Origin: Termitomyces sp. T153
Taxonomy: Eukaryota > Basidiomycota > Agaricomycetes > Agaricales > Lyophyllaceae
Reading direction: 5' to 3'
DNA: 64,000 bases
Assembly: GCA_018296165.2 (NCBI GenBank)
Contig: JACKQL020000073.1
Coordinates: 124,001-188,000 of the forward strand
Positions 32,993-45,950 of this stretch are shown one piece after another; within the stretch, counting starts at the first letter, position 1, and each line of letters opens with the position of its first letter. The position numbers were made by a program, and so were the translations under genes. Under the pieces are notes generated by a model. It was not told the origin of the DNA and did not search any database. It saw only the letters and a list, made by a program, of their open reading frames with translations.

Positions 32993-33149
32993 GCAGAACA
33001 AGTCTCCAGATTTGGTCTGGGAGCCCCCTTTTCAATTACCTGAGCTTCTACTTGGTTCCTCAAAAGGTCTCTCCTCTATTAGTGTCTTAGTGCCCCCTGT
33101 GCTCCTCCTATGACCCAGCCAACCCCTCCAGCACCTTTCTCTGATGCCT

Positions 33150-34370
33150 CAAGCCCCTAGAACAATGCCTGGAGTTGTTTGCTGTCCCTGGAGACACAGG
33201 TTCAACTTACCCAAGCCTCCCTTACTTTCCACACTGCCAAACTCACTGGACTCCATCAAACTATTAAAGCAGTATCCCTTTCTCTCCAAGCTCTTCTAGA
33301 ACATCTTCCCCTCACTCATACTCCTCTCCTTGGACCCCCAGCAGCTGCAGAAAGGTTCTCTTCTGCATCTAGCTCAGAAGTTTTGGCATTCCACTCTAAA
33401 CTTCCTCACCCTGCACTCCCTGATGTATTTGATAGGGACCATAGAGCTGCAGAACATTTCCTCCAGTTCTGTATTACCTATATCCAGTTGAGCAGTGAAG
33501 CCTTTGCCTTTGATGCTTTGAAAATCACTTGGGTTCTCTCCTACATGAAGGCTGGCCAAGCTTCAATCTATGCCCTACATATCTTTTAATGCCCAGGAGG
33601 GTTTGAGAGTTTCTCTGACTGGATGGAGTTTGAGAAGGAGTTCTGAGCTGAGTTCTTTTTTCTTGACCCTGCCAAAACTGCAGCTCTTTTCCTTCAAGAC
33701 CAAACTCAGTATAGTCAAGGAAAGCAGTCACTTGACAAGTACATTGATTCTTTTTGTGCCTTAGTCAAATAAGCAGAATATCTGGATGGTCTGCAACTTT
33801 GCCTAACGTTCCATGATGGACTCCACCCCTCTCTTATGGATTGCATCAATAGTATGGCAGAGGAGTGCCCAGATGACAAGCATGTTGCCACTTGATACAA
33901 GGTGGTACATGAAAAGTGGCAGTTGATGGAACTGCAATGTGAGCTGCAGCAGATGCAACCCTTGACAATTCCTTCCACTTGTAGTGAGTTCACCCCCCAA
34001 GCTCCTCCTTCCATGCCTGCTCCTGCAGCACCACAAGCAGGTGCAACTTTTCCCCTTCCATCCCATGTTGTTCCCTTGTGCTCCCTGCTCCAAGGAGTCT
34101 TAATGGATGTCAACACCTCTTGACAGTGGTCCTCTACTCCCCTGCTATGTTGACACTGCAGAAAGGTGGGTACTTTGCCTGCTACTGTCCTCAAGAACTA
34201 GAGGTTTGCTACCTGTCAGCATTGGAGCAAGAAGAGCTGCTCATCTAATTCCTCACAGCCCAGAATGCAATGGGAACCCCCTCTCTGATCATACCTATAG
34301 CCATCCAGTCCAATGAAGTGGCTAATGTATTGGAGGAGGTTTCTACAGAGTCTGAGGATTTTTAAAAGGG
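33150..34370 (+). pseudogene. Gag of Gypsy element G2
   Basis: It aligns with G1 Gag: AFDALKITWVLSYMKAGQAS (33510-33570), W-M-E-F-E-K-E-F, then L-D-K-Y-I-D-S-F. TGA and TAA stops and frame changes break it near 33590 and 33770. The zinc knuckle region (about 34140-34195) is mutated (C-stop-H-C-R-K-V-G-T), so it is not a working CCHC. Confidence 0.75.
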
Positions 34371-34376
34371 CAACAG

Positions 34377-36560
34377 ATGACCTGTATGCCCCTGTTGCCT
34401 AGTACTAATTGTTTTGCCTCCCTGTTCATAGAATCAAATATATCTGTTGCCATTGTTGTTACTATGCCCAAAACAATAAGCCCCTCCTCAGACATACAAA
34501 CTCCCTCTCCAGCTAAAGTCTCAGCTGGAAATGCACTCCCTAGCCCCCACCTTCAGATCCCTGCATGGGAATGCCACCTCCCCCATTGTTATGTTGTTGC
34601 TTCCACCCCTTCTACCAACTCCCTGAAGCTACAGGTGGAAATTGAGACAATGGATACCCAGCAGAACATAAGTGTGGTTGCCCTCCTTGACAGTGGGGCA
34701 ACAGGCCTCTTCCTTGACACTAACTATATGCAACAACACTGCCTTACTACTTGCCCCCTTTTCTGTCCTATTCCCATATACAATGTTCATGGCATGCTCA
34801 ATGAAGCTAGCTCTATTCACTCCATAGTGGACCTGGTGGTCCTCTACTATGAAGACCACTTAGAGTGAGCTGCTTTTGCCATCACTAGTTTGGGAAAGTA
34901 AGACATGATCTTAGGGTTTACCTGGCTATGTGAACACAATCCAGAGATTGACTGGACTAAGGGTAAGGTAAAAATGAGTTGTTGCCCCTGTCACTGCATT
35001 ATCTGTGCAGCAGAAGCCTATAAGAAGCAGAGAGCCAAGGTTTGTGAGTGTGCTGCTGTGCATGCCTGTCACACTGGGCATCTCCCTTATGCTGATCTCA
35101 ACCTCCTGAGTGCCTTCTAGTATTCTCTCATAGAGAGGCCCTCTACAAGGATGTCTGAGGTGTTGGGTATGAATCTCCTGAGGAAGAAGGAGGTAAAGGA
35201 GAATGGACCTGTACTCCAGATGCAGAGTCTCCAGATGAAACCATAGAAGTGGATAATTGGATCTAGGCTACAACTCTCTGCCCCCCTCTTACAGTGGCAG
35301 AGATTCAAGCCAGTCAGACTACTTCTCAACATCTGGCAGAGGCATTCATGGCAAACTCACAGCCCAAGCCCTTCCATAGTACTGTTCCCAATCACCTCCA
35401 TGACTTTGAGGATGTATTCTCTAAGGCCTCCTTCAATTTGCTTCCAGAGTGCAAGCAGTGGGATCATGTGATTGAGCTGATACCAAATGCTGAGCCCTCC
35501 AGCTGCAAGGTCTATCCACTTGCACCCTGTGAGCAGGATGAACTGGACACCTTCCTGCAGGAAAATCTCAGCTCAGGATGAATACAACTCTCCAAGTCTC
35601 CAATGGCCTCCTCAGTCTTTTTTATCAAGAAAAAGGATGGGTCTCTTTGTCTGGTTCAGGACTATTGTGTCTTGAACATGATGATAGTAAAGAGTTGCTA
35701 TCCTTTGCCACTCATCTTAGAACTTGTCAACAACCTTTGAAGTGCATGATACTTCACAAAGTTGGATGTCTGTTGGGGCTACAACAATGTGTGCATCAAA
35801 GAAGGGGATGAGTGGAAGGCAGCATTCCAAACCAATCACAGACTCTTTGAACCTCTGGTGATGTTCTTTGGGCTCACCAATTGCCCAGCCACCTTCCAGA
35901 CTATGATGAATGACATTTTCTGTGATCTGATTGCAGAGGATGTTGTCTGTGTATATCTGGACAATATCCTCATCTACACTAAAACTCTAGAGGAGCATCA
36001 TCAGATCATGTGCATTGTCTTGAAATGCCTCTACCAGCACCAGCTCTATTTAAAGCCTGAGAAGTGTGAATTTGAGCAGACTAAGGTGGAGTACCTGGTT
36101 TTGATTATTTCACATGGAATGGCCAAGATGAACCCCATTAAAGTGGTAGGTGTAGCAGAGTGGCCTGAGCCAAGAAACAAGAAGGAAGTGCAGGCCTTTC
36201 TTGACTTTGTCCAATTTCTATCAGATATTGGAGGTTCATACAGGATTTCTCCCACCATGCATGCCCCCTCTTTGACCTCACAGTTAAGGATACAGCATGG
36301 TGGTGGGAGCCCCCACAGTAAGCTGCCTTTGATGCTCTCAAGCAAGCTGTGACCTCAAAGCCAGTCCTCCTGTTCCCTGACAATGACTCTTTATTCCATG
36401 TGAAAGCAGATAGCTCAGACTTTGCTACAGGAGCAGTCCTCTCCCAGCAGTCAAAGAAGGATGGCAAATGGCATTTGGTAGCCTTCTACTCCAAGAGCCT
36501 TAATGCAGTGGAACAGAACTATGAGATCCATGACAAAAGTCAAGATAGTATATAGCCCTG
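34377..36560 (+). pseudogene. G2 pol: protease, RT and RNase H, 3'-truncated
   Basis: Protease L-L-D-S-G-A-T-G-L-F-L-D is intact at about 34690. RT runs from about 35560 to 36190. 35762-36352 has GDEWKAAFQTNHRLFEPLVM and the active site V-Y-L-D-N-I-L-I-Y at 35951-35977, where the second catalytic Asp is Asn (GAT to AAT). RNase H starts at 36349 (ADSSDFATGAVLSQQSKKDG) and breaks off after V-E-Q-N-Y-E-I-H-D-K-S near 36550. Integrase and 3' LTR are missing. The order Gag-PR-RT-RH is that of Ty3/Gypsy. Confidence 0.85.
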
Positions 36561-37240
36561 ATAAGAATGGAGAAGTCAACAGGGTCCTCACTAATAATAC
36601 AGATAGTATGTGTCTGTTGGCTTTCATGCAAGGGACATGCACTCACTGAAATGTGAATATGGAAAATCAAATTGCCAATCAACAAAACTAGATTGCTATC
36701 AGAAAAACAGACAGAATTAACATCAGATAGTATTGGATTGGTGGACAGAGAGTGATAGCATGCAGGAAGGGGCATGTACAATTGCAGGGGATTGAAATGG
36801 AGACAAGAGCAATTAGAACACAATCTGAACCAGATGTGATAGCTGATGCAGGGTATGAACTGGTAAAAAGTAGAGTTGCAGGTGTAGAAACTCAATGGAC
36901 TGATAGAAACAAAACTAGAAGAGGAAAACAGAAACAAGAGAGAATGAACACTTGGAAAGAAACAGGCCAACTAGATCAGCAGTCTAAAAAACATGACTTT
37001 TTATCTGATTCAACCTTTGACATTTTTAGAGCCACAAGAACGCATGAAAGAGTAGCAGGGATCTCACTTTTGTCTTTTGAATGTGAAAACTTTGTTCATT
37101 TAGTATGATCAAATGTACTTGTTGTATCATTTTCTCAAATAATCATAATTTTACTAATCTAATTCAGTGATGGGAACATTCCCAGTTCAAAATTGCAGGT
37201 GACACTACTATCACACAATCAATATACTGTTACAGCCTTA
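36561..37240. other. Unassigned sequence between G2 and a TGTTAGA-type LTR
   Basis: A frame at 36752-37108 (118 codons, plus, Lys/Arg/Gln-rich end) has no recognised domain. Nothing else is seen. Confidence 0.35.
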
Positions 37241-37637
37241 TGTTGAAGACAGGCAAAGCACAGGGGACTGAATAGTCACTAAAGCTGAAGTCCAGAGTCA
37301 GAAACTGAGTGTATTGAAGTGTAACACACTAACTAACCTGAAGTCCAGAGTCAGAAACTGAGTGGGGACTTCAGGCTTCTACATTCTCTATATATACTGT
37401 AATGTAACTGAATAGAAGAGAATCCATGTGATTGAATTGAATAGAGAGACAATCACATGGAAGTGAATTGAATAGAAAGACAATCACATGAAAGTGAATT
37501 GAATAGAAAGATAATCACATGGAAGGTACATGTGATTGAATTCAATAGAAATGAAAGGAAGCGGACTAAACATGTGTTAAATGAACTTGGAGTGAATGCT
37601 GATCATCCATAGTAGAATGCAATAAGCAATTCTAACA
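37241..37637 (+). repeat. Solo LTR of the same type as 6862-7194 (397 bp)
   Basis: It starts TGTTGAAGACAGGCAAAGC and ends CAATTCTAACA. It is longer than its relative because of a duplicated block around CTGAAGTCCAGAGTCAGAAA (37282 and 37341). It contains tandem AATCACATGGAAG units. No TSD is visible. It abuts the truncated 5' end of element D. Confidence 0.75.
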
Positions 37638-38394
37638 CTGGCACCTTCATCAGCAGTCAACTTGATCTCCAACACAACAACCTCAACAAACCCCTCAAGC
37701 TCCAACTCTTCAATGGAAGTCCCACCATGACAGGAATCACTCAATACAATAACAACACCCTCACCCTCAACAATGATCTGCAGTTTCAGGCCCAGCTTCT
37801 CATCACTCAACTCCTCCCATCTACTCCAATTGTGCTCAGACTTCCACAGCTGCAAGATGTCAACCCCAACATGGACTGGAAGAACCTCACCATGTGATTT
37901 CCTGGCCCCAAAGCAAGTCTAGTGGCCACCATCCCCCTCTGCCTCCAGTTTATCTCAGGCTCCAACATCTCCGACCCTGGCACTAGCACTTCCAGAGCAA
38001 CCCAAAGCCCCTCAACTTTTGATGGTGATCCAGAAGGTGAAGAAAATGCACCCCCACCTCAGTCACCCTTGATCAAATCACAACAGCTGCCCCTCAACAT
38101 ACCCCAGAATTGATACAAAGGCCCACAGTACCAACCAGCAATGCTCAAACCCCAGGAACAACTCTGCCACCACTCCAGACTCAACCACTACTACCCCATT
38201 ACCCACCCCTATCAACTCTGGAAACCTTGACATTAAAATCATCAGTGCCATCCCCTTTGCACCCATCTTACAAGATGGCACCCCCACCTTCCAGTCACAA
38301 ATTATGCCAGCCCTACCAGAGGAACACCTCCACACAGGAACTACTCCACCAGAGTGCTAAACAGAGGAACAGATCCCATACAAAGTAGTTTCCC
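37638..38394 (+). pseudogene. Element D Gag-protease linker remains
   Basis: A Thr/Ser/Pro-rich frame with stops. Near 38230-38290 it reads IKIISAIPFAPILQDGTPTF, then A-L-P-E-E-H-L-H, typical of the linker before RT in fungal Tf1-like elements. I could not place an intact protease D-S/T-G. Confidence 0.5.
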
Positions 38395-39720
38395 TAGAGT
38401 ATCATGAATTTGCTGATGTGTTCTCTGAAAGAAGTGCCAAGAACTTCCCCTGCACCACTCCTATGACCACAAGATTGACTTTGAAGAAGGCACCTCACCC
38501 CCATTTGGCAAGATCTACAACATGTCCAAGATCAAGCTCTGGGCCCTGAAGGAATACTTCAACAACATGCTTGGCAAGGGCTTCATATGCCCATTGATTT
38601 CTGCCACTGGCGCTCCAGTCTTGTTTGCCAAGAAGAAGGACAGATCACTCTGACTCTGTGTACATTATTGGGAACTCAACAAAGTCACCAAAAAGAACCG
38701 GTATCCCCTCCTCCTGATCAGAGACCTCATTGACCGCCTCCACAGTGCCAAGATCTGCACAAAGATAGATCTCTACTCCAGCTACAACAATGTCCAGATT
38801 GCTCTGGGACATGAATGGAAGACTGCCTTTTGCACCCACTATGGCCTCTTTGAGTACCTAGTAATGCCCTTTGGAATGACTAACTCCCCCACCACCTTCC
38901 AGTACTTCATGAATGACATCTTCCATGACATGAACAATGCTTTCATCATTGTGTACCTGGATGACATATTGATCTACTCAAATTTGCCAGAGGAGCATCT
39001 GGAGCACATCTGCCACATCTTAGAACAACTCCAAAAGTACCACCTCCATGCCAAACCCAAGAAATGCTCCTTCCACATGATGGAGGTCAAATACCTTGGA
39101 GTCATTGTCACTTCCAACAGCATGTGCATGGACCCCACCAAGGTCAACACTATACTCAACTGGCCCCCACCATGGAATGTCAAGGAGGTACAGTTGTTCC
39201 TGGGTTTTGCTAACTTTTACTGCCAATTCATTGACAACTACTCTGGAAGCACCAAATTCCTCAACCAACTTATGCAGAAGGACACTCCTTGGAATTGGGA
39301 CAGCAATGCCAAAGTGTATTCCTCCTCTTTAAGAAGCTCACCTCCACTCTGGTCCTCCACCATTTTGACCCCTCCCTGCCAATTGTGCTTGTATGCAATG
39401 CCTCCAACTACACCATTGCTAGAATACTCTCCCAGTCAGACTCTGGAGGCAAGGACCTCTACCCCATTGCCTTCTACACCTGCTCAATGATCCCCATGGA
39501 GCTCAACTACAATATCTATGACAAAGAACTCCTCACAATTATTGAAGCCTTCCATCAGTGGTGGGCCTACCTCAAGAGATCCCTGCACCGCATTCAAGTC
39601 TACTCCAACCATAACAATATGCAATACTTCATGATCACAAAGCATGGAGTATGACTTTACCATCCACTACCACCCTGGACAACTTGGTGTGAAGCCTGAT
39701 GCCCTCACTCAGAGGTCCAA
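38395..39720 (+). pseudogene. Element D reverse transcriptase and RNase H
   Basis: It opens with E-Y-H-E-F-A-D-V-F-S. Next come H-K/D-I-D-F-E-E-G-T-S-P-P-F-G-K-like text (two frames), A-T-G-A-P-V-L-F-A-K-K-K-D (38607-38640) and a TGA stop in D-R-S-L-stop-L. 38864-39490 begins MPFGMTNSPTTFQYFMNDIF and has the intact active site V-Y-L-D-D-I-L-I-Y at 38951-38977. A frameshift near 39300 leads to RNase H (39289-39654: PIAFYTCSMIPMELNYNIYD, K-E-L-L-T-I-I-E-A, V-Y-S-N-H-N-N). Catalytic RT residues survive, but the frame does not. Confidence 0.85.
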
Positions 39721-41057
39721 TGTGTACCAAAAAAAGTCATTTGAAGCTGAGTGGAACATGTTTAACCATTGAGTGGTAATCCCCCCTGAACATCTACATG
39801 CCATGCTGATTTTAAATGAAGAAGGAATCCTCTACCAAATCAGAAACTCACCCCCAGACTCCTTCTTCACCCAGCACAACTCCTGCAACAACTCTGCCAA
39901 CAAGTCAAATGTTAAGGACCCCTTCATACTGTCTCTGGACCACCGCTTCTTACTCTGGAATGGATGAATCTATGCTCTAGACTACAAGTCCATTCACCTT
40001 GACATACTCCTACAACACCACAACCACAAGCTCCATGGGCACCCAGAAATTTGTAAGACCCTTCAGCTTATCTTCCAGACTTACTTTTGGCCAGGAATGA
40101 AGAAGGACATCATGCAATATATCAGGGCCTGCAAGCCTTGTCTCTGAGCCAAGGTACCCTGCCACCACTCTCATGGACCACTAAAGCCCCTCCCCATTGG
40201 TCAGCACCTTGATCTCAATGGACCACATCATTGAACTCCCCAACTCCAAGAGTTTTGATGCAATCCTTGTCATTGTCTGCTGCCTCACCAAACAAGCTCT
40301 TTTTGTCCCCTGCCACACCACCAACAATGCTCTGGAACTTGCCAAATTATTCCTTAAACATGTATTCTCCAAGCACAGACTCCTGGACAACATCATCTCC
40401 AACCACAGACCTCTATTTGTCTCCCATTTCTGGCAATCGCTATGCAAGGTGCTTGAAATAAAAACCAACCTCTCTACCACCTACCACCTGGAGACCAACA
40501 GACAAATAGAATGAGTAAACCAGACATTGGAACAGTACCTCTGCCTCTACATTAACTATTTATAGAACAACTGGCATGTGGAACTTCCTCTTGCCAAGTT
40601 TACCTACAACAACATGCTCCACTCCACCACTGGAGTTTCCCCTTTTTATGCCAATAAGGGCTACAACCCCCAACTTATGCTATCCCTCAAGGATATCCCC
40701 TCCCACATTGCCCACAAAGTTGCCAAAGACCTCCAATCCCTTCATCAGTTCCTCTAGGATGAGATCAACACTGCCAATCAAGCCTACTCCAAGCATGCTG
40801 ACACCCAATGCAAACCAATCATTGACTGGCCCCCTGGCACCTTGGTCTGGCTCAATCCACGAAATCTCAAGACCTGGAGGCCCTCCATCAAGCTTGATCA
40901 CAAATGTCTTGGTCCCTTCAAAGTCCTCCAGAAGGTCTCCATGCACACCTACAAACTCAACCTACCCCCAGGCCTGAAGGGCCTTCACGATGTGTTCCAC
41001 ATACGACTCCTTGAAAAACATGCTCTGGACCTCTTTTCTAGGCAACACCCCAGTTGA
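39721..41057 (+). pseudogene. Element D integrase
   Basis: The zinc-binding N-terminus is near 40015-40150 (H-H-N-H-K-L-H-G-H-P...C-K-P-C). The catalytic core runs from about 40215, with M-D-H-I-I-E-L-P-N-S (first Asp), S-N-H-R-P-L-F-V-S (40398, where D-R-G is usual) and T-N-R-Q-I-E (third residue). Downstream, Y-N-N-M-L-H-S (40610), H-K-C-L-G-P-F-K-V-L-Q-K-V (40900) and HDVFHIRLLEKH (40988-41025) mark the C-terminal GPY/F part. Stops and frame changes occur throughout. Confidence 0.75.
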
Positions 41058-41085
41058 CTGCCCTCCATCAAAGTCAAGGACAAAT

Positions 41086-41277
41086 ATCACTATGAGGTTG
41101 ACCAAATCCTTGACTCCCACATGGTCTGTGGCTGATCCCAGTACTTGGTCTGCTGGAAGGGCTATGGACCTGAGGACAAATACTTGGGAACTCCAAAAAA
41201 ACCTCAACAAAGCCCCCAACAAACTCTGGGACTTCCATCAATGGCACTCCACCAAGCCCTGGGACCCCCATGACCAG
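41086..41277 (+). pseudogene. Element D chromodomain
   Basis: Y-E-V-D-Q-I-L-D-S, then after a TGA stop Q-Y-L-V-C-W-K-G-Y-G-P-E-D-K, and after a one-base shift T-W-E-L-Q-K-N-L-N-K-A-P and D-F-H-Q-W-H. This is the chromodomain pattern Y-L-V-x-W-x-G-Y...T-W-E-P. It lies at the end of pol, as in chromoviruses. Confidence 0.8.
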
Positions 41278-41439
41278 TAGACACAGATAGCACTAGTGGG
41301 TGTAACCCCTGCCTCTGGATTTATTCAGGATTCAACTCCCACAAGTAACCTCTTACGTGTTTTCACTCACTCTATCTGAAACTTCTTACACTCACCAGAA
41401 AAGCAAAAAATATTTGGTATGGACAGACTAGAAGTACAA

Positions 41440-41860
41440 TTATAAGACAGGGGTAGGTGTGGAGCAACAAGAAGACAAGGTCCAAAACCTCCTCACTCCC
41501 TCTCCCCCTCTAGCTCCACCTCTGCTATCCTCCCCACCATATCCACTTCCAGTTAGGCCACCAGCATTGTCAGGACCCTCAGGTGTCCCAAAAGAGGCTC
41601 TTCAACATCTGTTGCTACCTCCTACCACACTCCAGGGTCTGCTTTCACCCTCCACCAATGTCCCACTAGCAGATGCCCTATCTGCATAACCCTCTGCCCC
41701 AGTTCCAGTGGAAGATCCCCAGGCATCCTTGCCAGCCTGTCATGGATGGACCCCAACACCACTGACACTCTGTTGAGGAGGATGCGGTGCTCCCAGGCCT
41801 AGTCTGCTGAAGTGAGGTCAGCCCAGTGGAAAAAGGAAACAAAGAAAGAAAAAAAAATGG
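41440..41860 (-). pseudogene. Element D antisense gene, 3' exon
   Basis: The minus-strand sequence after the intron-like stretch C-A-G at about 41800 reads L-G-(W)-E-H-R-I-L-L-N-R-V-S. It matches the last exon of the antisense gene in element A (LGWVQEHRVLLDGA). It continues past 41690 with stops. The gene's other part lies at 52650-53870, beyond element E. Confidence 0.5.
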
Positions 41861-42782
41861 TGATGAGCTCCAGTTGTTGCTGAGCACCATTTTTGGCAGC
41901 TGACTACTTTAAATTTGGCACAAGTCATGACATTTAGCATGCAGGGCCTAGCCCAAGGTCTGGATTGAAGCATGAGACTTTAGCAACCATGAGACTTATT
42001 GATCATGAGGAATATCACATGGAGCCTGGAACTTGGGCCTAGATCATCAAGGCCTAGACCTTTCCTAGCAATGATTATTAGCGACCCTAGCCATTCTGGC
42101 AATAAAAAGGTGTTCTCTTACCATATATGGATATATTACCAGACACATACCTTTTTACTATCATTCCTCTTATTGAATTTACCAACATACTTGAATAGTG
42201 TTTACACTTCAGAGACTTCACTTATAGTTTTCACCTGGTTACAGATTGATGCCTTGTATGGACCATAAACACATTGACAGATGCTGTCACTAGTAGCAAC
42301 TATTTGCTTACTTTCCCATACTATACTTTGGAACTGTATAAATACTGCTTGTACATAAACACTTCATCATTGAACAACCCATCCAACAGAGAACTGACTT
42401 GGATAGATCCCCTCGAGCTGTGCCATCTATCTCTAAGCTTACCAGCTTGAGATTTCACTTTGCTTCTCTCGTTCCTCTATTGCCATTGATGTTGGCTTAG
42501 CAACAAGCCTTATCAACTTTGACCTCGACTTAGTGTGGTGCCAACTGTGGGTGCCTTTTGCGTTATTTCAACTTAGTGACATTAGCGACTGTAGCTAGCG
42601 ACCATTTTACTGACCTTTTCAACTTCACCTTACAACACAACTTTCACTCTCATTCGCTGGGACAGTTACTGACTTGCCCTCAAACTATTAACTTCCTACT
42701 GCCAGCTACCCTATCTAGTGACTAGTGTTAGGTCCTCTTTTTAGATTTCCTGCATGGCACTAGGCAGCATAGGAGCACATCA
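41861..42782 (+). repeat. 5' LTR of element E
   Basis: It starts TGATGAGCTCC and ends GGAGCACATCA. TATAAATAC (about 42337) is a likely TATA box. Compared with the 3' LTR it lacks a 15-bp stretch near 41895. Confidence 0.9.
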
Positions 42783-42785
42783 TTT

Positions 42786-42804
42786 TGGAGCCCACTGCGA
42801 GGGT
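42786..42804 (+). other. tRNA-type primer-binding site of element E
   Basis: TGGAGCCCACTGCGAGGGT starts with TGG, three bases after the LTR end, as expected for priming by the 3' end of a tRNA. I cannot name the tRNA. Confidence 0.6.
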
Positions 42805-42979
42805 ATTTGAAGTTAACCATTCTGCCAGAAACCAGAGCTCAAGCGAAACATCACTTGGAGCAGCCCATCCTTGACCTCTTGTCAACGAGCTCAAAACTGC
42901 TAAAAACCTTCATGACATTAGCAAAATCCTTGCCGACTTTCCAGGAGCCTTTATCAAAAGTTTTCTTGACGCACCTCTT

Positions 42980-44455
42980 TCACCTTTGACCCCTACCGAC
43001 TCTATCTTCTTCCCAAAAGCCCAATCTATCCCATCATTGCCAATAAATCCCCTTCCTTCACCAACTCTGCCAATTGCTAACATGAACAACAACCCTGCTA
43101 CACAGCATGCTAGAATGCTGCCGTGCAATGACACAACTGCACCTAAGTGGGATGAGAGTTGCCCTAGGGAAGTCCCCCAATACTTTAAGGAACTGGAATA
43201 TCTCTTCGCTGACTGTGGCATTGCTGACAACACCCAAAAGAAGGAGTACACATTTTGATACATCTCTTATGACATGGCAGAAACTTGGCTTGGCTTACCT
43301 GAATTTGTGACAACATAATCATTGGCAACAACACTCCTCAACCTTACACTTACCAGGAATGAAAGGCAGCAGTGCTCAGGTTGTATCCTGGCACTGACGC
43401 TAGCACTTGTTATAACCTTAGTGACCTGGAACAACTTGTCAACAAGACTTTCAACAGCAGCTTAGTGACTGTGGGAAGGTTCTCTGACTACTACAGGGAT
43501 TTCCAATGCATTGCCAGATGGTTACTTGCTAACAGCAAACTATATCATAACGAGGAATGTTGCTTGTTCCAACAAGGTATCTCTATGTCACTATGGTCTA
43601 AAATCATTCGCCGTCTTGAAATCACTCTTTCCGACCACCATCCTGAGGACTCTTACAATGTTGATCAAGTCTTTGAAGGCACTAAGTGGGTTTTGAAGGG
43701 AATGGACACCTCTATGACCAAGACCAGCAATGGCGCCAGCAGTACTTCTTCTTTGTCAGTAATCATTAATGCACCAGCTGCCCCTTTGCCTATGCCTAAG
43801 TGGGAAACTCTGGAATTAGTGATGACTACAGCAATCATCGGCACCTTGGAATGTTTGGAAGCTCTCTTGACCAATGGTAACGCTCAACCTCGTCAACAGT
43901 TTGCTAACAGCACTTGCCACTTTTGTAGTGAAACTGGTCACACCATGGTCTGAGGCACTTGTATGAAACTAGAGTAAATGATTCAACAGGGTAAGATCCA
44001 TCGTAATGCAGAAGGTAAAATCATTTTACCATCTGGCACTATGATCCCCAATTATTTCGGCAAGCAACTATACATTGAACGCATTGAGGAATGGCACAGG
44101 CTTAACCCAGGACAAATCATTACAGGCAGACTCTCTTCCAACACTAACCCAGACCCAGAGCAGGCAGCTATGCAGCAGTTGCTAATCCATGAGGTAATGC
44201 AACAGGATGTCACTACAGGCTGAGCACTAAGCAAGGAAGAACGGATTGAGGCTTTGGAATGTGAACTCTTTGCACTCAGGTGACCTGGCAAAAAGTTTGA
44301 CAGTGTACAAGTCCCCCACGTGGCTTATTGACCAGCAAACAATACCCCTAAGGCAGCTTTCTTGACTAGCAACACCTAGGCAACTTCATCCCCTTCCGAT
44401 TCAACTCCAGCTCCTGCTGCTAAGTCTGCAGACAAAGGCAAAGCACCTGAATGAA
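42980..44455 (+). pseudogene. Element E Gag
   Basis: 42986-43258 includes RVALGKSP/REVPQYFKELEYLFADCG-type text in the frame ending at 43258. 43372-43953 has LYPGTDASTCYNLSDLEQLV and an incomplete zinc knuckle C-H-F-C-S-E-T-G-H-T-M-V-stop-G-T-C (43915-43960). 43978-44223 follows in the same style (IHRNAEGKIILPSGTMIPNY). TGA stops split it, the knuckle stop probably replacing Arg. Confidence 0.75.
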
Positions 44456-45950
44456 CTGTTGCTAATGAACAACTGCCTGTCACTAAGGAACCCATCACTC
44501 AGCCTCCCATCCACCCATTTTCTGGCATCCCTGGTCGCTACATCTCTCCCACTAACAGGAATTTTGCTGCTCCCAACAGGTCTAATGACAGCGCATATTG
44601 AATTATGCCACCCATATATAACATCAAGCAGTCCAAAGCGGTTTTTGAACAGGTTTTAAGCACAAAGGTTACAGTATCAGTTGGCAAACTTTGCTCAGTA
44701 TCACAGGACATCAGAAATCAATTTAGGACAGCCATTATGCCCAAATGACTCATAGGTGCTAGCGCTAACACAGTACAGGACCCCAGCAACATTTTCAAAG
44801 ATATTTTGCCGACTTTCACTATTGAAGAACCTCAGTTTTTGCTTGGATCAAACACTAATACCGCTAACAGATTTACCTCTGACAAGGCACCCTTTGCATC
44901 TGTTGACCCCATTGAAGCCTACATCAATTCACTACCCCATGGAGAGGAGCCTGTGGTGCTCACTGTCACTAAGGATTCTCAGTCACTTCACTCTGTCATG
45001 ATGCTAATTGACAACAAAGAGGAAGTGGAATGCATACACGACAGTGGCTCTCAGATAATTTCAATGTCTGCAGAAATCGCTAGCAACCTTGGGCTATCCT
45101 ATGACCCCAACACTGTTTTGAACATGCAAAGTGCTAATGGTACTATGGATTGATTGCTAGGACTTGCTCAAAATGTACCATGTAGTATTGGTGACATTAC
45201 AGTTTATTTCCAAATCCACATTTTACTATCTCCCACTTATGACATTCTCCTTGGACGCCCATTTGATGTTTTAACTCGAAGTATGGTCAACACTTAGCAA
45301 TGTTGAGACCACCATAACAATCACTGACCCCAACACTGGCCAACAGCACACTATCCCAACCTTTCCACGCAGCAAATCAAAAAGAAACAACTGCCAAAAT
45401 GTTCACTTCAAAACTGAAGCACCCGATTCCTTTCACTGCCAAAGGCATTGAAGAAGAAGATAGCAACATAGCAATCATTATCAGCTATGACCATTCAACT
45501 GGTCTAGAGACTTGTACAGCTTCTTGTGATTTGGACAAAGACATTTTACTTACTAATTCTGACACACAGACCAACCCTGCTCTAGCATACCTTTATACTA
45601 CCACTAGTAACCTTTCTGATTTGTCCTTTGCACCCCATTCCTATCTTGTCTCCACTGATATTTCTAATCCTTTGATTCTTGGACAGACTTGACCCCTTGG
45701 TACAAACAATACTAACACTGCCCCCACCTACATTAACATTTGATTCCCCACTCAGTTTGTCGCTAACAAACCCCCTAAGCAAAAAGGAGTACAAGTAAAG
45801 AAGAAGTACAAATCCATTGCCATGAAGACCAAACCAGTCGCCAGCCATGTTAGCAAGGATTTCCAAATTGAGCACCAGATTATCGGCAATCCACTAGTGA
45901 TAATCCCTCCACTCAACCCAAATCTGCCACCTTTTGTCCTGACAAAGTGA
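44456..45950 (+). pseudogene. Element E protease region
   Basis: 44806-45153 ends with I-H-D-S-G-S-Q-I-I-S-M-S (about 45036-45070), the aspartic protease D-S-G, and N-L-G-L-S-Y-D. After a TGA, further text reads D-I-L-L-G-R-P-F-D-V-L (45240-45270), the second protease hallmark. 45399-45692 and 45750-45950 form the linker to RT. Confidence 0.75.

Noticed and set aside
36752..37108. 118-codon frame as a host gene
   Set aside because: No recognisable domain and no intron or promoter signs. It lies between truncated elements.
37236..37642. Target-site duplication around the LTR at 37241-37637
   Set aside because: CCTTA and CTGGC do not match. The right flank is truncated element D.
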